A stretch of 35,955 bases of DNA, taken from positions 1 to 35,955 of the forward strand of contig JAEZKA010000044.1 of NCBI GenBank assembly GCA_023436225.1, written 5' to 3'. The position numbers were made by a program, and so were the translations under genes. This stretch comes from Bacillota bacterium (GTDB taxonomy: Bacteria; Bacillota; Clostridia; Lachnospirales; Lachnospiraceae). The notes below the pieces were generated by a model. The model made no database searches. It worked only from the letters and a program-made list of their open reading frames with translations, and was not told the DNA's origin. Of this stretch, positions 25,747 to 34,197 are shown piece after piece (position 1 is the first letter of the stretch; every line of letters begins with the position of its first letter).

Positions 25747-25751
25747 ACCCA

Positions 25752-26528
25752 TCAATTCAATTCTTTTTTATACTCTTTTGGGGAACATCCCATGTATTTT
25801 CTAAACACTACATTAAAATACTTATAATCACAGATCCCGCACTGATATGCTACTTCCTGAATCGATATTTTACCTTCATTAATCAATTCCAATGACTTTT
25901 GTATTCTATAACGATTCAGATATTCTATAAACGTCGTTCCAACTGCATCTTTAAATCTTTTATTTAGAAAGGTCTCACTATAATTTAAATGGTCTACTAG
26001 ATCCTGTATAACGATTTTCCTTTGGTAATTAACATTAATAAAATCAAGCATTTGCTTTACCAGAACATCATCCGTTGTTTTGCTTTGATACTCCTTCATA
26101 ATTGAGATATTACGCCGCTCTTCCTTTTCCAGCTGTTTCGATAGCCAGATTTTCCTTAAGGAGCACTCTTTCTTTGCAAGTTCAATGGCCTCCTTCAGCT
26201 CCTCCACCTGAAGCGGCTTTAACAGATACCCCTTTACTCCATAGTGGATTGCCCGTTGTGCATACTCAAAGTCCGAATAACCAGATAGAATGATTACGGA
26301 GTAGTTAAACTGTTCATAGGTCCCCTCTAACATCTCAAGTCCACCCATAACAGGCATGTTAATATCCATGATAACAATATCCGGATTCTTCTCCTTTATC
26401 AGTTCAATACCTTCAATACCATTACATGCCTCACCAACAACACTGCACTGCATGTCCATCCAAGGTATGGAATACACAAGACCTTTTCGAATTATATTTT
26501 CATCTTCTACTATAATAACCTTGTACAT
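25752..26528 (-). CDS. Response regulator, YesN/HptR type (REC + AraC HTH)
   Basis: The 258-residue regulator has an N-terminal receiver domain (IIVEDE at 5-10, phospho-acceptor Asp55 in IVIMDINMP, switch Lys in YLLKPLQ) and a C-terminal AraC-type double helix-turn-helix (about 160-258: INVNYQRKIVIQDLVDHLNY ... GISIQEVAYQCGICDYKYFN, ending MGCSPKEYKK). Length is close to S. aureus HptR. Its start overlaps the kinase gene by 19 bases, so the two are coupled. AAGGGGAT precedes the ATG. Its likely targets are the importer promoter at 25650 and possibly its own operon. Confidence 0.92.
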   Translation of the reverse strand: MYKVIIVEDENIIRKGLVYSIPWMDMQCSVVGEACNGIEGIELIKEKNPDIVIMDINMPVMGGLEMLEGTYEQFNYSVIILSGYSDFEYAQRAIHYGVKGYLLKPLQVEELKEAIELAKKECSLRKIWLSKQLEKEERRNISIMKEYQSKTTDDVLVKQMLDFINVNYQRKIVIQDLVDHLNYSETFLNKRFKDAVGTTFIEYLNRYRIQKSLELINEGKISIQEVAYQCGICDYKYFNVVFRKYMGCSPKEYKKELN

Positions 26529-28210
26529 ACTATCCCCTTATCTAGACGAATTCTGATAAACACTTGAAGTCCCTCAGATTCTAAGTTGTTAATCTCAATT
26601 CCACTATCCATTCCATACTGTAGATACAACCGTCTGGCAATATTATGTAGCCCATTATGCTCTGACACAGATATGGGCTCATACATATTCTTTTGTAAAG
26701 CTTCTGCTTCCTCCTTTGTCATTCCCTCTCCATTGTCCTTAACCGACAATATCAGGTAATTATCTTCAATATGACCATGGATCCATATATGGATATTCAT
26801 TTTTTTACGGAAGCCATGCTTAATGGAGTTCTCTATCAAAGGCTGCAGTATAAGCTTTGGTACAACACATTTATAACATTCCTCTTTTATATCAATTTCA
26901 TACTGTAAGCTATCTTCAAACCTAGCTTTTTGTATATCCAGATAATCCTTAATATAGGACAGATCCTCTTCAAAATACACATCTTTCCTATTGTTATTAA
27001 TACTATAACGTAAAATCTGTGTTAGCTTTATAATCAAGCTGTCCGCTTTTTTATTATCAAGCACAAGTAGATTTCGAATAATTTCCAATGTATTATACAA
27101 AAAATGCGGGTTAATCTGAGCCGTAAGATGATTGATCTCTGTAACATTATTAACTCTCAACAGCTCCGTATTTTTTAGATTTAAGTCATTAATATTGTCT
27201 AGCATTTGATTTATTTGTACACCAACAGCAGTAAATTCATCCTCTGTATCGATATTAATTCTGTATTCCGAATCGCCTTTGCTAATTATTTGTATTTCAG
27301 ATACAAGTTTATTAATAGAAGCGGAATTACTCTTTGCCATAGCCTCTGCCATATCATTCGCAAGCTTAAACCAACAAATTCCCATTAAGGCAATTACACC
27401 GATAACCATGAGCAATAATATACTATTAGGTGGATAGTATATTAGCGAGTATATATACACCTCTCCCTGCTCCAAATAACGTCTATTGCACCAATACCTT
27501 CTTCCATTTATGGTTATAATAGGACTCTTTGTATCGACTACAAAATTATTAATTCCGGTGATAAAATTCTGTCTACTACTATAAATCACTCTATCACGAT
27601 CATCTGTGATAACACCTTCATATTCTGCATTATGAAGATATTGCTCCCATCCTTCTTCCTCAATATAAAGATTGATGTATCCAATTGTCATACCATTGGC
27701 ATAGATTGGCTTCGATAATACATAGTTGGAATTATTTCCATCGAAATAGTAAACACTAGTATAGATTTCACCCCACGAAACATTAAAAGCGTTCGCACAA
27801 ATCGCTTTATTAAAGCTTTTTCTATAAAAATCCCATTCATCCTCATTAAAGCTCCTATACTTAATGTTCCTTTCCTTATCACTAAGAACAACCTTGGCAT
27901 TCAGAGGAAATGAGGCGTTAAATTCATACACCAAATAGGGTATCCTTGAGGTATCCTCCTCATATAGCAGAATTTTTTTGCACAGTTCTTGTATTGCGGG
28001 TGTACATAAAAAATCATGACCCTGATTATAAATTTCTAAAAATCTTTCCTCATATAATTTACCATTGTCCTTAGCATTCTTATAATTAGTAACAATTACA
28101 GCTAAAATCATACCAAATGCAAGTAATACCACACCTGTTCCTACAAGAGTTAATAGTTTACTTATCACCATTTTTTTCAATTTGACTTGGAAGCTTTCTC
28201 TATTCTCCAT
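26510..28210 (-). CDS. Sensor histidine kinase, YesM/HptS type
   Basis: The 566-residue kinase has two membrane helices (about 18-42 and 263-281) around an external Cache-like region of about 220 residues, a HAMP linker, and a His_kinase domain with INPHFLYNTLEIIRNLL (phospho-acceptor His369). The ATP-binding part shows ENSIKHGF (N box) and VKDNGEGM (G1). I start at the ATG at 28210, which has GGAG seven bases upstream, rather than a TTG two codons earlier. It follows the sensor binding protein by 51 bases and overlaps the regulator. Confidence 0.92.
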   Translation of the reverse strand: MENRESFQVKLKKMVISKLLTLVGTGVVLLAFGMILAVIVTNYKNAKDNGKLYEERFLEIYNQGHDFLCTPAIQELCKKILLYEEDTSRIPYLVYEFNASFPLNAKVVLSDKERNIKYRSFNEDEWDFYRKSFNKAICANAFNVSWGEIYTSVYYFDGNNSNYVLSKPIYANGMTIGYINLYIEEEGWEQYLHNAEYEGVITDDRDRVIYSSRQNFITGINNFVVDTKSPIITINGRRYWCNRRYLEQGEVYIYSLIYYPPNSILLLMVIGVIALMGICWFKLANDMAEAMAKSNSASINKLVSEIQIISKGDSEYRINIDTEDEFTAVGVQINQMLDNINDLNLKNTELLRVNNVTEINHLTAQINPHFLYNTLEIIRNLLVLDNKKADSLIIKLTQILRYSINNNRKDVYFEEDLSYIKDYLDIQKARFEDSLQYEIDIKEECYKCVVPKLILQPLIENSIKHGFRKKMNIHIWIHGHIEDNYLILSVKDNGEGMTKEEAEALQKNMYEPISVSEHNGLHNIARRLYLQYGMDSGIEINNLESEGLQVFIRIRLDKGIVCTRLL

Positions 28211-28261
28211 ACTCAACTCCGTGATAATATTTTACCTGTAATATAAACTGTCCCAAACATC

Positions 28262-29311
28262 TCACTCTTCTCCCATAACTTTATCAACAATAACCGAATA
28301 CCTACTTAGTAGTTCGAGCTTATGTGATTTCACATACTCCATATCCTCTTCAAGTACATGAATTTTTTGTATGGGCGTCAAAAATTCACCTTCTATTGCA
28401 TCTCTATATATAGAACGTTTCATTAGAATGTTTGCATATATATTTTGCATATCCTTGCTCGTAATAAAATCAATAAAATGCTTTGCATATTCAAGATTAT
28501 TACTCTTCTTAGAGATTGCTACCAATGCCGGAAGATAGACCGTTCCCTCCTTCGGATAAACTATTTCAACATCTGTGGAATCACTCACAAGCGCAACGCA
28601 GGGTGATTCATAAGTCAATCCTACAATGTACTTTCCGGAGGCAACACTGGTATACACCTTCTCCGAACTTGATGTAATTTCTCCTACTTGTTCGATCAGA
28701 TTTGCAACATAATGCCATGCCTCTTCACTTTCATACCCTCCCATGGCCAGCAGAGTATTGGTCAGCTGCGAAAAGGCGGATGATGCGTTAATCGGATTAG
28801 CTACAATAATCTTGCCCTTTAGTCTCGGATCTAATAAATCCTTGTATCCTTTTATATGAATTCCTTGTACAAGAGATTTATTTACAATAAAGCAACTACC
28901 TTCAAGAAGGTAGCTGGTGGTAAACCCTGTTGTATTCTTATAAGGATCCAATATGTACTTATCATTAACTGATACATATTCTTGGAATAGATCTGTATTG
29001 GGATGCATATATGAATAGGTGCCTCCCATAATGATGTCTGCTGTGGGAGAGCCTTCATCTTCCCGTATCTGTGATAATAGTTCTCCAAGTTCTCCTTTAA
29101 CCAGCTCAACCTCAACTCCATATTTCTCTTCAAATAGAGGTATTGTTGCATTAAGCAGATTATCACTTCTTGATGTATAGATCACTAATGTTTCTTTTGC
29201 CATTCTCTTTTTATCTACACCCTGCCAGTCCTTTCCTACCCCATATATTGAAAGAATGCTACAAACAAATATAATTATAATTATCTTCAAATACAAATGT
29301 ACTTTTTTCAT
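28262..29311 (-). CDS. Extracellular binding protein of a three-part sensor, HptA type
   Basis: The 349-residue protein has a hydrophobic N-terminus (LYLKIIIIIFVCSILSIYG) without a lipobox Cys, so it may stay membrane-anchored. The rest is a two-lobed binding domain: ETLVIYTSRSDNLL, NPINASSAFSQLTNTLLAMG, YTSVASGKYIVGLTYE, IVYPKEG. The SSAF and YPKEG segments are those of HptA/AfuA relatives that bind sugar phosphates. Being first in the kinase-regulator operon, it most likely presents ligand to the kinase rather than to an importer. GAAGGTGA precedes the ATG; promoter at 29358-29387. Confidence 0.88.
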   Translation of the reverse strand: MKKVHLYLKIIIIIFVCSILSIYGVGKDWQGVDKKRMAKETLVIYTSRSDNLLNATIPLFEEKYGVEVELVKGELGELLSQIREDEGSPTADIIMGGTYSYMHPNTDLFQEYVSVNDKYILDPYKNTTGFTTSYLLEGSCFIVNKSLVQGIHIKGYKDLLDPRLKGKIIVANPINASSAFSQLTNTLLAMGGYESEEAWHYVANLIEQVGEITSSSEKVYTSVASGKYIVGLTYESPCVALVSDSTDVEIVYPKEGTVYLPALVAISKKSNNLEYAKHFIDFITSKDMQNIYANILMKRSIYRDAIEGEFLTPIQKIHVLEEDMEYVKSHKLELLSRYSVIVDKVMGEE

Positions 29312-29357
29312 GCATCTTCACCTTCATATGATACTAACGCTTCATTAGTGCCCTTAC

Positions 29358-29387
29358 ATACTAGCACAATCTATTAATATAAGTCAA
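29358..29387 (-). promoter_or_regulatory. Promoter of the sensor operon
   Basis: TTGACT (29382-29387), 18 bases, TAGTAT (29358-29363) on the minus strand, 46 bases before the start codon at 29311. Confidence 0.5.
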
Positions 29388-29414
29388 TTTTGAATACAAA
29401 ATGCTCTGGATATA

Positions 29415-29443
29415 TTGCTTTATCTTAATTATGCTGGTAATAT
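29415..29443 (+). promoter_or_regulatory. Promoter of the molybdate-type operon
   Basis: TTGCTT (29415-29420), 17 bases, TAATAT (29438-29443) on the plus strand. The -10 overlaps the left arm of the inverted repeat at 29439-29490, so a bound repressor would block polymerase. Confidence 0.55.
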
Positions 29444-29490
29444 ATGTATTAGCGTTATGTTAATAATAATATAACGCTAATACATATATT
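29439..29490. promoter_or_regulatory. 20-base perfect inverted repeat, probable ModE operator
   Basis: Arms 29439-29458 and 29471-29490 are perfect complements around a 12-base spacer. Their inner part reads CGTTAT-N12-ATAACG, 24 bases in all, matching in sequence and spacing the ModE box as I recall it from E. coli modA (CG..TATA near one end, TATA..CG at the other). It ends one base before the ribosome site. A ModE-type gene lies in the operon it precedes. As RNA it could also form a leader hairpin. Confidence 0.7.
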
Positions 29491-29501
29491 TGGAGGAATT
29501 T

Positions 29502-30635
29502 ATGAAAAAGAAACTAGTACCATTGCTATTAATCATCTTCTCCATCATGCTGTTAGCCGCTTGTACAAAGCAAACTACAGAAAAATCAGAAGCGACGCCC
29601 ACTCAAGCAGCACAAGAGAAAGCATCCGAACCAGCAGCTGAGCAGGCTGAACAACCGTCAGATACCAAGGATCAAACAGCAGAGGTCACAGAACCGACTA
29701 CTGCAGCACAGTACCCGGTTACGATAACAGATCATCTTAACAGAACCGTAACCCTTGAAAAAGTACCCGAACGAATTGTAAGTGGATATTATATATCGAC
29801 ATCCGCTCTAATCGCATTGGGATTAGAGGATAAGGTGGTAGGATTGGAGGCAAAGGCAGCTTCAAGACCGATCTATTCACTGGCTGCTCCAAAACTGTTG
29901 GACTTGCCCAATGTAGGTACAGCAAAGGAGTTTGATTTGGAAGGCTGTATTGCATTAAACCCTGACTTAGTAATACTTCCGGTAAAATTAAAGGATCAAA
30001 TCAGTACACTGGAAGGAATGGGAATAAAGGTTATCGGCGTAAGCCCCGAAAATGAAGAGCTCTTGATTGAAACTATAACCATGATCGCAAAGCTTACCGG
30101 CGTAACCAATTACGAGGAATTGATCAGCTATTATACCGAGAAAGAAAATGAAATTAAAGAGGTATATGCGACGGTTGCAGATAAGCCAAGAGTTTACTTG
30201 GCCGGTAACAGTAGCATGCTATCTACAGCATCTGCTAACATGTATCAGAATGATTTAATAGAAGCGGCAGGCGGAGTTAATGTGGCAAATGATATCGTAG
30301 ATGCTTATTGGGTAAATATCTCCTACGAACAATTGATCGCATACAACCCTGACTATATTATAATAGTACCCGAAGCTGAATATACAAAAGAAGACATTAC
30401 TGGAGACAGCAACCTGTCAAATATCAACGCTGTAAAAAACAATCAGGTATATCAGATGCCAAATAACTTTGAAGCCTGGGATTCACCGGTACCCTCAAGT
30501 ATTCTGGGCAAAATGTGGTTAACAAGTATTCTCTATAAGGACCTATATTCCAATGATAATTTTGCAGAGGATGTTGCTTATTTTTATAACACCTTCTATG
30601 ATTTTGAGATCGATAAAGAGGTATTGAAGAATTAA
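29502..30635 (+). CDS. Type II ABC importer binding lipoprotein, MolA-like
   Basis: The 377-residue lipoprotein has signal MKKKLVPLLLIIFSIMLLAAC (lipobox Cys21), a Glu/Ala/Thr-rich linker to about residue 65, and a BtuF/FecB-type binding fold starting YPVTITDHLNRTVTLEKVPERIV, with NPDLVILPVKLKDQ and NPDYIIIVPEAEY marking the two lobes. GGAGG lies five bases before the ATG at 29502. By fold alone it could bind siderophore, cobalamin or oxyanion; the ModE-type gene and operator in this operon favour molybdate or tungstate, as for H. influenzae MolA. Confidence 0.85.
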   Translation: MKKKLVPLLLIIFSIMLLAACTKQTTEKSEATPTQAAQEKASEPAAEQAEQPSDTKDQTAEVTEPTTAAQYPVTITDHLNRTVTLEKVPERIVSGYYISTSALIALGLEDKVVGLEAKAASRPIYSLAAPKLLDLPNVGTAKEFDLEGCIALNPDLVILPVKLKDQISTLEGMGIKVIGVSPENEELLIETITMIAKLTGVTNYEELISYYTEKENEIKEVYATVADKPRVYLAGNSSMLSTASANMYQNDLIEAAGGVNVANDIVDAYWVNISYEQLIAYNPDYIIIVPEAEYTKEDITGDSNLSNINAVKNNQVYQMPNNFEAWDSPVPSSILGKMWLTSILYKDLYSNDNFAEDVAYFYNTFYDFEIDKEVLKN

Positions 30636-31645
30636 TGAAGAATGCAAATAAACATTATATTGTAAAATCAAATACAGTAAATATAATTGCATTCATCCTC
30701 GTGATTGCTTCCTTTGTATTGTCAATCGCGATTGGTAAGTACAGCTTAACCATCGAAGATATCCTTAAGATTATCAAAGGAACTCATGATAACCAAATGA
30801 CCGTTAATGTATTCTATATGCTAAGATTACCAAGAAGTATCATGGTAATCTTAGCAGGCATTGGTTTAAGTATCGCGGGAAGCGTCTATCAAACATTATT
30901 TAAGAATTCTCTTGCCTCCCCGGATATCATCGGAATCACTTCAGGAGCGAATGTAGGTGCTGCATTTAGCATCGTGTTTGTTTCCGGCAATGTGTTGTCT
31001 GTAGCATTTGGAGCCTTTTTTGGCGGAATCATTGCACTTACCTTTGTAATAGGTTTGGTAAAATTATCAAAAGCAGATAACGTATTGAACTATGTAATGT
31101 CAGGAATTATTATTAATGCCCTTTGTAATGGGATCCTAATGGCCCTCAAATATTTTTCCGATCCGGAGAACGAACTTGGTGCAATCGAATATTGGACAAT
31201 GGGTAGCTTTGGAGGAATTACTTCTGAAAAGCTAAAAATTATACTTCCGTTTCTTTTGGTTGGTCTAGTTGGTATTTACCTAATGCGTTGGAAAATATAT
31301 GTTCTTTCCACCAGCGATGAAGAAGCAAAATCACTCGGTGTTTCGGTAGAACACAGCAGATACTTGATTTTACTATTCTCAACACTTGTGGTTGCAAGTA
31401 TTGTGTGTGTTACCGGATTAATTAGCTTTATTGGTCTAATTCCACCGCATATTGCAAGGTCAATACGAAAGAGAAATGATTTCCAAACGGTGCTATTCAG
31501 CGGACTAATCGGTGCTATCCTTATCGCATTATCCGATTGTATCGCCAGAACGATACTTCCCTCTGAGCTACCGATTAGTATCATTACCTCATTTATAGGA
31601 GCTCCTTATTTAGCATTGCTGGTTTGTAAAAACAAGAAATTCTAA
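30635..31645 (+). CDS. FecCD-type ABC permease, MolB-like
   Basis: The 336-residue protein has about ten membrane helices and FecCD/BtuC motifs: RLPRSIMVILAGIGLSIAG and PDIIGITSGANVGAAF near the N-terminus, and GLIPPHIAR(S) near residue 270, the loop that contacts the ATPase. Its ATG shares a base with the stop codon upstream (TAATG), so translation is coupled. It would form a homodimer channel with the ATPase encoded next. Confidence 0.9.
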   Translation: MKNANKHYIVKSNTVNIIAFILVIASFVLSIAIGKYSLTIEDILKIIKGTHDNQMTVNVFYMLRLPRSIMVILAGIGLSIAGSVYQTLFKNSLASPDIIGITSGANVGAAFSIVFVSGNVLSVAFGAFFGGIIALTFVIGLVKLSKADNVLNYVMSGIIINALCNGILMALKYFSDPENELGAIEYWTMGSFGGITSEKLKIILPFLLVGLVGIYLMRWKIYVLSTSDEEAKSLGVSVEHSRYLILLFSTLVVASIVCVTGLISFIGLIPPHIARSIRKRNDFQTVLFSGLIGAILIALSDCIARTILPSELPISIITSFIGAPYLALLVCKNKKF

Positions 31646-31680
31646 TAGGGAGATATGTAACAGAATGGAGACCAGATTAT

Positions 31681-32445
31681 ATGATCATTAATCGTATTTC
31701 GGGCGGATACCCAGGCGAGTTTATTATGACCGACATCAGTTTTACAATAGAAGCAGGAAAAATATATGCTCTGCTTGGCCTTAACGGTGCCGGTAAGACC
31801 ACCATAATTAAGACGATATGTGGATTGATCAAAGCAACGTCAGGAAATGTTTTGATAGAAGATACAGACATCCTCACTCTAAACGAAAAAGAAAGAGCGA
31901 AGTTGATCAGTTATGTTCCACAGAGAAGTAATCTGGTATACTATACCACAGTGATTGATGTTGTCTTAATGGGTATTACGCCGTATTTGAAAACATTTGA
32001 AACTCCAAACCAGGAACATACAAATCAAGCAAGGAAATGCCTTGAAAAACTAGGAATTGAAGAACTTGCAGAAACCAACTATTTGAATTTAAGTGAAGGC
32101 CAAAAGCAGCTTGTATTAATCGCAAGGGCCTTGATACAGAACGGGAAATATATGTTGTTGGATGAACCCGAAAGCAGTCTGGATCTGGTTAATAAGCATC
32201 GTCTTATGCATAAGCTACGAGAGGTCATTAATGATTACAATAAAAGCGCCTTAATCTCCATGCATGATCCGGAGTATGCACTGAACTATTGTGATAAGCT
32301 TTTATTGCTAAAGAACAAGCAAATAACAGAGATTGACTTGAAAACAGAAGAAATAGATTCCATCGAAGAAAAGTTAATTGAAATTTATGGACCAATTAAG
32401 ATATTGAAGCACGATAACCAATATATTTTGTATTATAATGGGTAG
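31681..32445 (+). CDS. ABC importer ATPase, MolC/FecE type
   Basis: The 254-residue ATPase has Walker A GLNGAGKT (33-40), signature LSEGQKQL (137-144), Walker B YMLLDEPESSLD (157-168) and the switch His in ISMHDPEYAL. The Q-loop reads YVPQRSN. It lies 35 bases after the permease, with a GGAG about 11 bases before the ATG. It powers the type II importer with the two preceding genes. Confidence 0.9.
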   Translation: MIINRISGGYPGEFIMTDISFTIEAGKIYALLGLNGAGKTTIIKTICGLIKATSGNVLIEDTDILTLNEKERAKLISYVPQRSNLVYYTTVIDVVLMGITPYLKTFETPNQEHTNQARKCLEKLGIEELAETNYLNLSEGQKQLVLIARALIQNGKYMLLDEPESSLDLVNKHRLMHKLREVINDYNKSALISMHDPEYALNYCDKLLLLKNKQITEIDLKTEEIDSIEEKLIEIYGPIKILKHDNQYILYYNG

Positions 32446-32453
32446 GTGAGCGA

Positions 32454-32783
32454 ATGTATTTCAATAGTAAAATATTTTTAGTCAATAATGATGTAAAGTT
32501 TTTTGGACCCGGACCTTTGACCCTTCTTAAAAAAACAGAGGAATTAGGTTCTTTACATAAGGCCGCCCTTGAAATGAATATGTCTTATAGTAAGGCCTTC
32601 TCTATGATCAAAAACGCTGAGAAAGAATTATCCATGAAGCTCTTAGAAGGACATGCCGGTGGAAAATGTGGCGGAGGGTCTTCGGTAACGAAAGAAGCAA
32701 AGGAGTTTATGCAAAAATATGAAGAATTCATTCGTCGAGCAAACCATGCAACGAAAGAACTATATCATGAAATCTTTTCATGA
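32454..32783 (+). CDS. ModE-type winged-helix regulator without molbindin domain
   Basis: The 109-residue protein matches the N-terminal DNA-binding domain of ModE: GPLTLLKKTEELGSLHKAA, MSYSKAFSMIKNAEKEL and the wing with LLEGHAGGKCGGGSSVT, then a dimerisation helix. The two molybdate-binding (TOBE/molbindin) domains of E. coli ModE are absent, as in many anaerobes. The wing carries Cys where a Gly is usual (GGKCGGG). GGTGAG precedes the ATG, nine bases after the ATPase gene. It probably binds the inverted repeat at 29439-29490 and so controls its own operon; how it senses oxyanion is unclear. Confidence 0.85.
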   Translation: MYFNSKIFLVNNDVKFFGPGPLTLLKKTEELGSLHKAALEMNMSYSKAFSMIKNAEKELSMKLLEGHAGGKCGGGSSVTKEAKEFMQKYEEFIRRANHATKELYHEIFS

Positions 32784-33252
32784 AAGCGGCAAACGACATC
32801 TTGTGATAACAGGCAATAAGAAGAGCGGTAAAACAACCGTATTAAAGGAAATCCTAAAAGACGTACCTTCCTTTGGAGGTATTACTACCTGTGCAATCCG
32901 TGATGATCAGTACGCACCAAGATGTGTCGTTCTTAGTGATATCAAAAATCCGGATATCAATGGAATCATAGCAGTAAGGGACGAGGCCGGCACTTCCTTA
33001 CTCCCGCTGTCCGATACCTTTGATCAGCTTGGAGTAGATATTTTAAACAAATGCTGTCAAAGCAGTGACGAACTAATTGTGATTGATGAAATCGGGTTTT
33101 TAGAAAATAACGCATTTCTTTATCAAAATGAAATTTTGAAATGTTTTGATAAAAAAGTCATATTTATCATCAGAAAAGAATTAACCGCCTTTACCGAAAA
33201 GCTTACGAATCGACCTGATGTGTATTTCATAGATATTGATGCTTCCATATAG
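32767..33252 (+). CDS. Small P-loop NTPase, THEP1-like
   Basis: The 161-residue protein has Walker A GNKKSGKTT (16-24) and Walker B LIVIDEIGFLE (103-113), as in THEP1-type nucleoside-triphosphatases, which hydrolyse NTPs slowly and whose cell role is not settled. Its ATG lies inside modE, overlapping by 17 bases, so the two are translated together. I prefer the ATG at 32767 over one at 32719 because the core begins just after it. Small NTPases of this kind recur in molybdenum loci; a role in metal or cofactor handling is inferred. Confidence 0.75.
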   Translation: MKSFHESGKRHLVITGNKKSGKTTVLKEILKDVPSFGGITTCAIRDDQYAPRCVVLSDIKNPDINGIIAVRDEAGTSLLPLSDTFDQLGVDILNKCCQSSDELIVIDEIGFLENNAFLYQNEILKCFDKKVIFIIRKELTAFTEKLTNRPDVYFIDIDASI

Positions 33253-33373
33253 GTGTATATGTAATACTTTCCCATTTTAATTGACTAATTATATCAGTCA
33301 CAATGGGCAATAGATGGGGTTACCCTCCATTTCAAAGGGGAACTATAATGTAGCCCCCCCCTTCGAAGCACTT

Positions 33374-33772
33374 CTACTCTTTCCCCATATAGCGACTTCC
33401 ACCCTCTTGAAATCCATATTTGCGATAAAAGTCATGTGCATCACGAGTAATCAGAATTCCTCGTAAGGAAGATATCTCTTTATTGTCATGTATTGCATCC
33501 AGCAATGCTTTTCCTATTCCTAAGCCTCGATACTGTTCATCTACAATCACATCACAGATGTAATAAGTTGTTGCATAATCTGTTATTACACGTGAAAATC
33601 CTATTTGCTTACCGTTTTCGTTCAGAAAAGCACCATAGCACAATGAATGATCGATTGATTTTTGTACTACTCCAATATCACGTTTATCCGCCCAATAAGT
33701 CTGCCCAAGCAGCTTCATTATATCATCAATTTGCATTACTTCACTTCCGGATTTAATCGAATATAAAAGCAT
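33374..33772 (-). CDS. GNAT-family N-acetyltransferase
   Basis: A 132-residue GNAT protein with CDVIVDEQYRGLGIGKALLDAI (acetyl-CoA loop RGLGIGKAL) and the C-terminal ITRDAHDFYRKYGFQEGG. GGGGG lies about nine bases before the ATG at 33772; an inner ATG at residue 13 has no site. It converges on the NTPase gene. The space between (33253-33373) has an eight-C run at 33354-33361 and no clear terminator. Acceptor unknown. Confidence 0.82.
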   Translation of the reverse strand: MLLYSIKSGSEVMQIDDIMKLLGQTYWADKRDIGVVQKSIDHSLCYGAFLNENGKQIGFSRVITDYATTYYICDVIVDEQYRGLGIGKALLDAIHDNKEISSLRGILITRDAHDFYRKYGFQEGGSRYMGKE

Positions 33773-33818
33773 TTAATCCATCCCCCTCTTTCTAATATGC
33801 TAGCTCACTACAATGTTC

Positions 33819-33956
33819 TTATTTCATATCTCCTGTATTTCCTCTTGTGACTATTTTTTCTGAAACACGAACAATATCAACAAAATCATATCGATTAATC
33901 TCATCATCCGTACATCTCAAAACATGCGGTAACTCATCGATTTGTATAAGTAACAT
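33819..33956 (-). CDS. Possible 45-residue orphan ORF
   Basis: In the 425-base gap between the GNAT gene and the ClC gene, one minus-strand frame reads as a protein-like 45-residue peptide: MLLIQIDELPHVLRCTDDE and then INRYDFVDIVRVSEKIVTRG. No ribosome site stands before its ATG, so it may be a remnant or chance. The rest of the gap (33957-34197) shows nothing but the ribosome site of the ClC gene. Confidence 0.3.
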   Translation of the reverse strand: MLLIQIDELPHVLRCTDDEINRYDFVDIVRVSEKIVTRGNTGDMK

Positions 33957-34197
33957 ACATCGATTTCATGGTTATATCATTGTAGCATATTGTCCCATAT
34001 TTTGCCACATCAATTTACATTTTCCTCCTTTTATGTTGAGTTACTAACAAGCTCTCACAACAATTTTCTCATTATCATTTCTGATACTAGAAATAATTCT
34101 GGCAATAATAACTTAAATTTGTACATAAGTAACATTGAGTTTATTCAAGCATAGTGATATACTTCTTCACTGTATTATGTAATAAACGGAGGCTATT

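Noticed and set aside
33253..33373. Terminator between the NTPase and GNAT genes
   Set aside because: G- and C-rich runs are present (including eight C), but I could not draw a convincing stem with a T-run.
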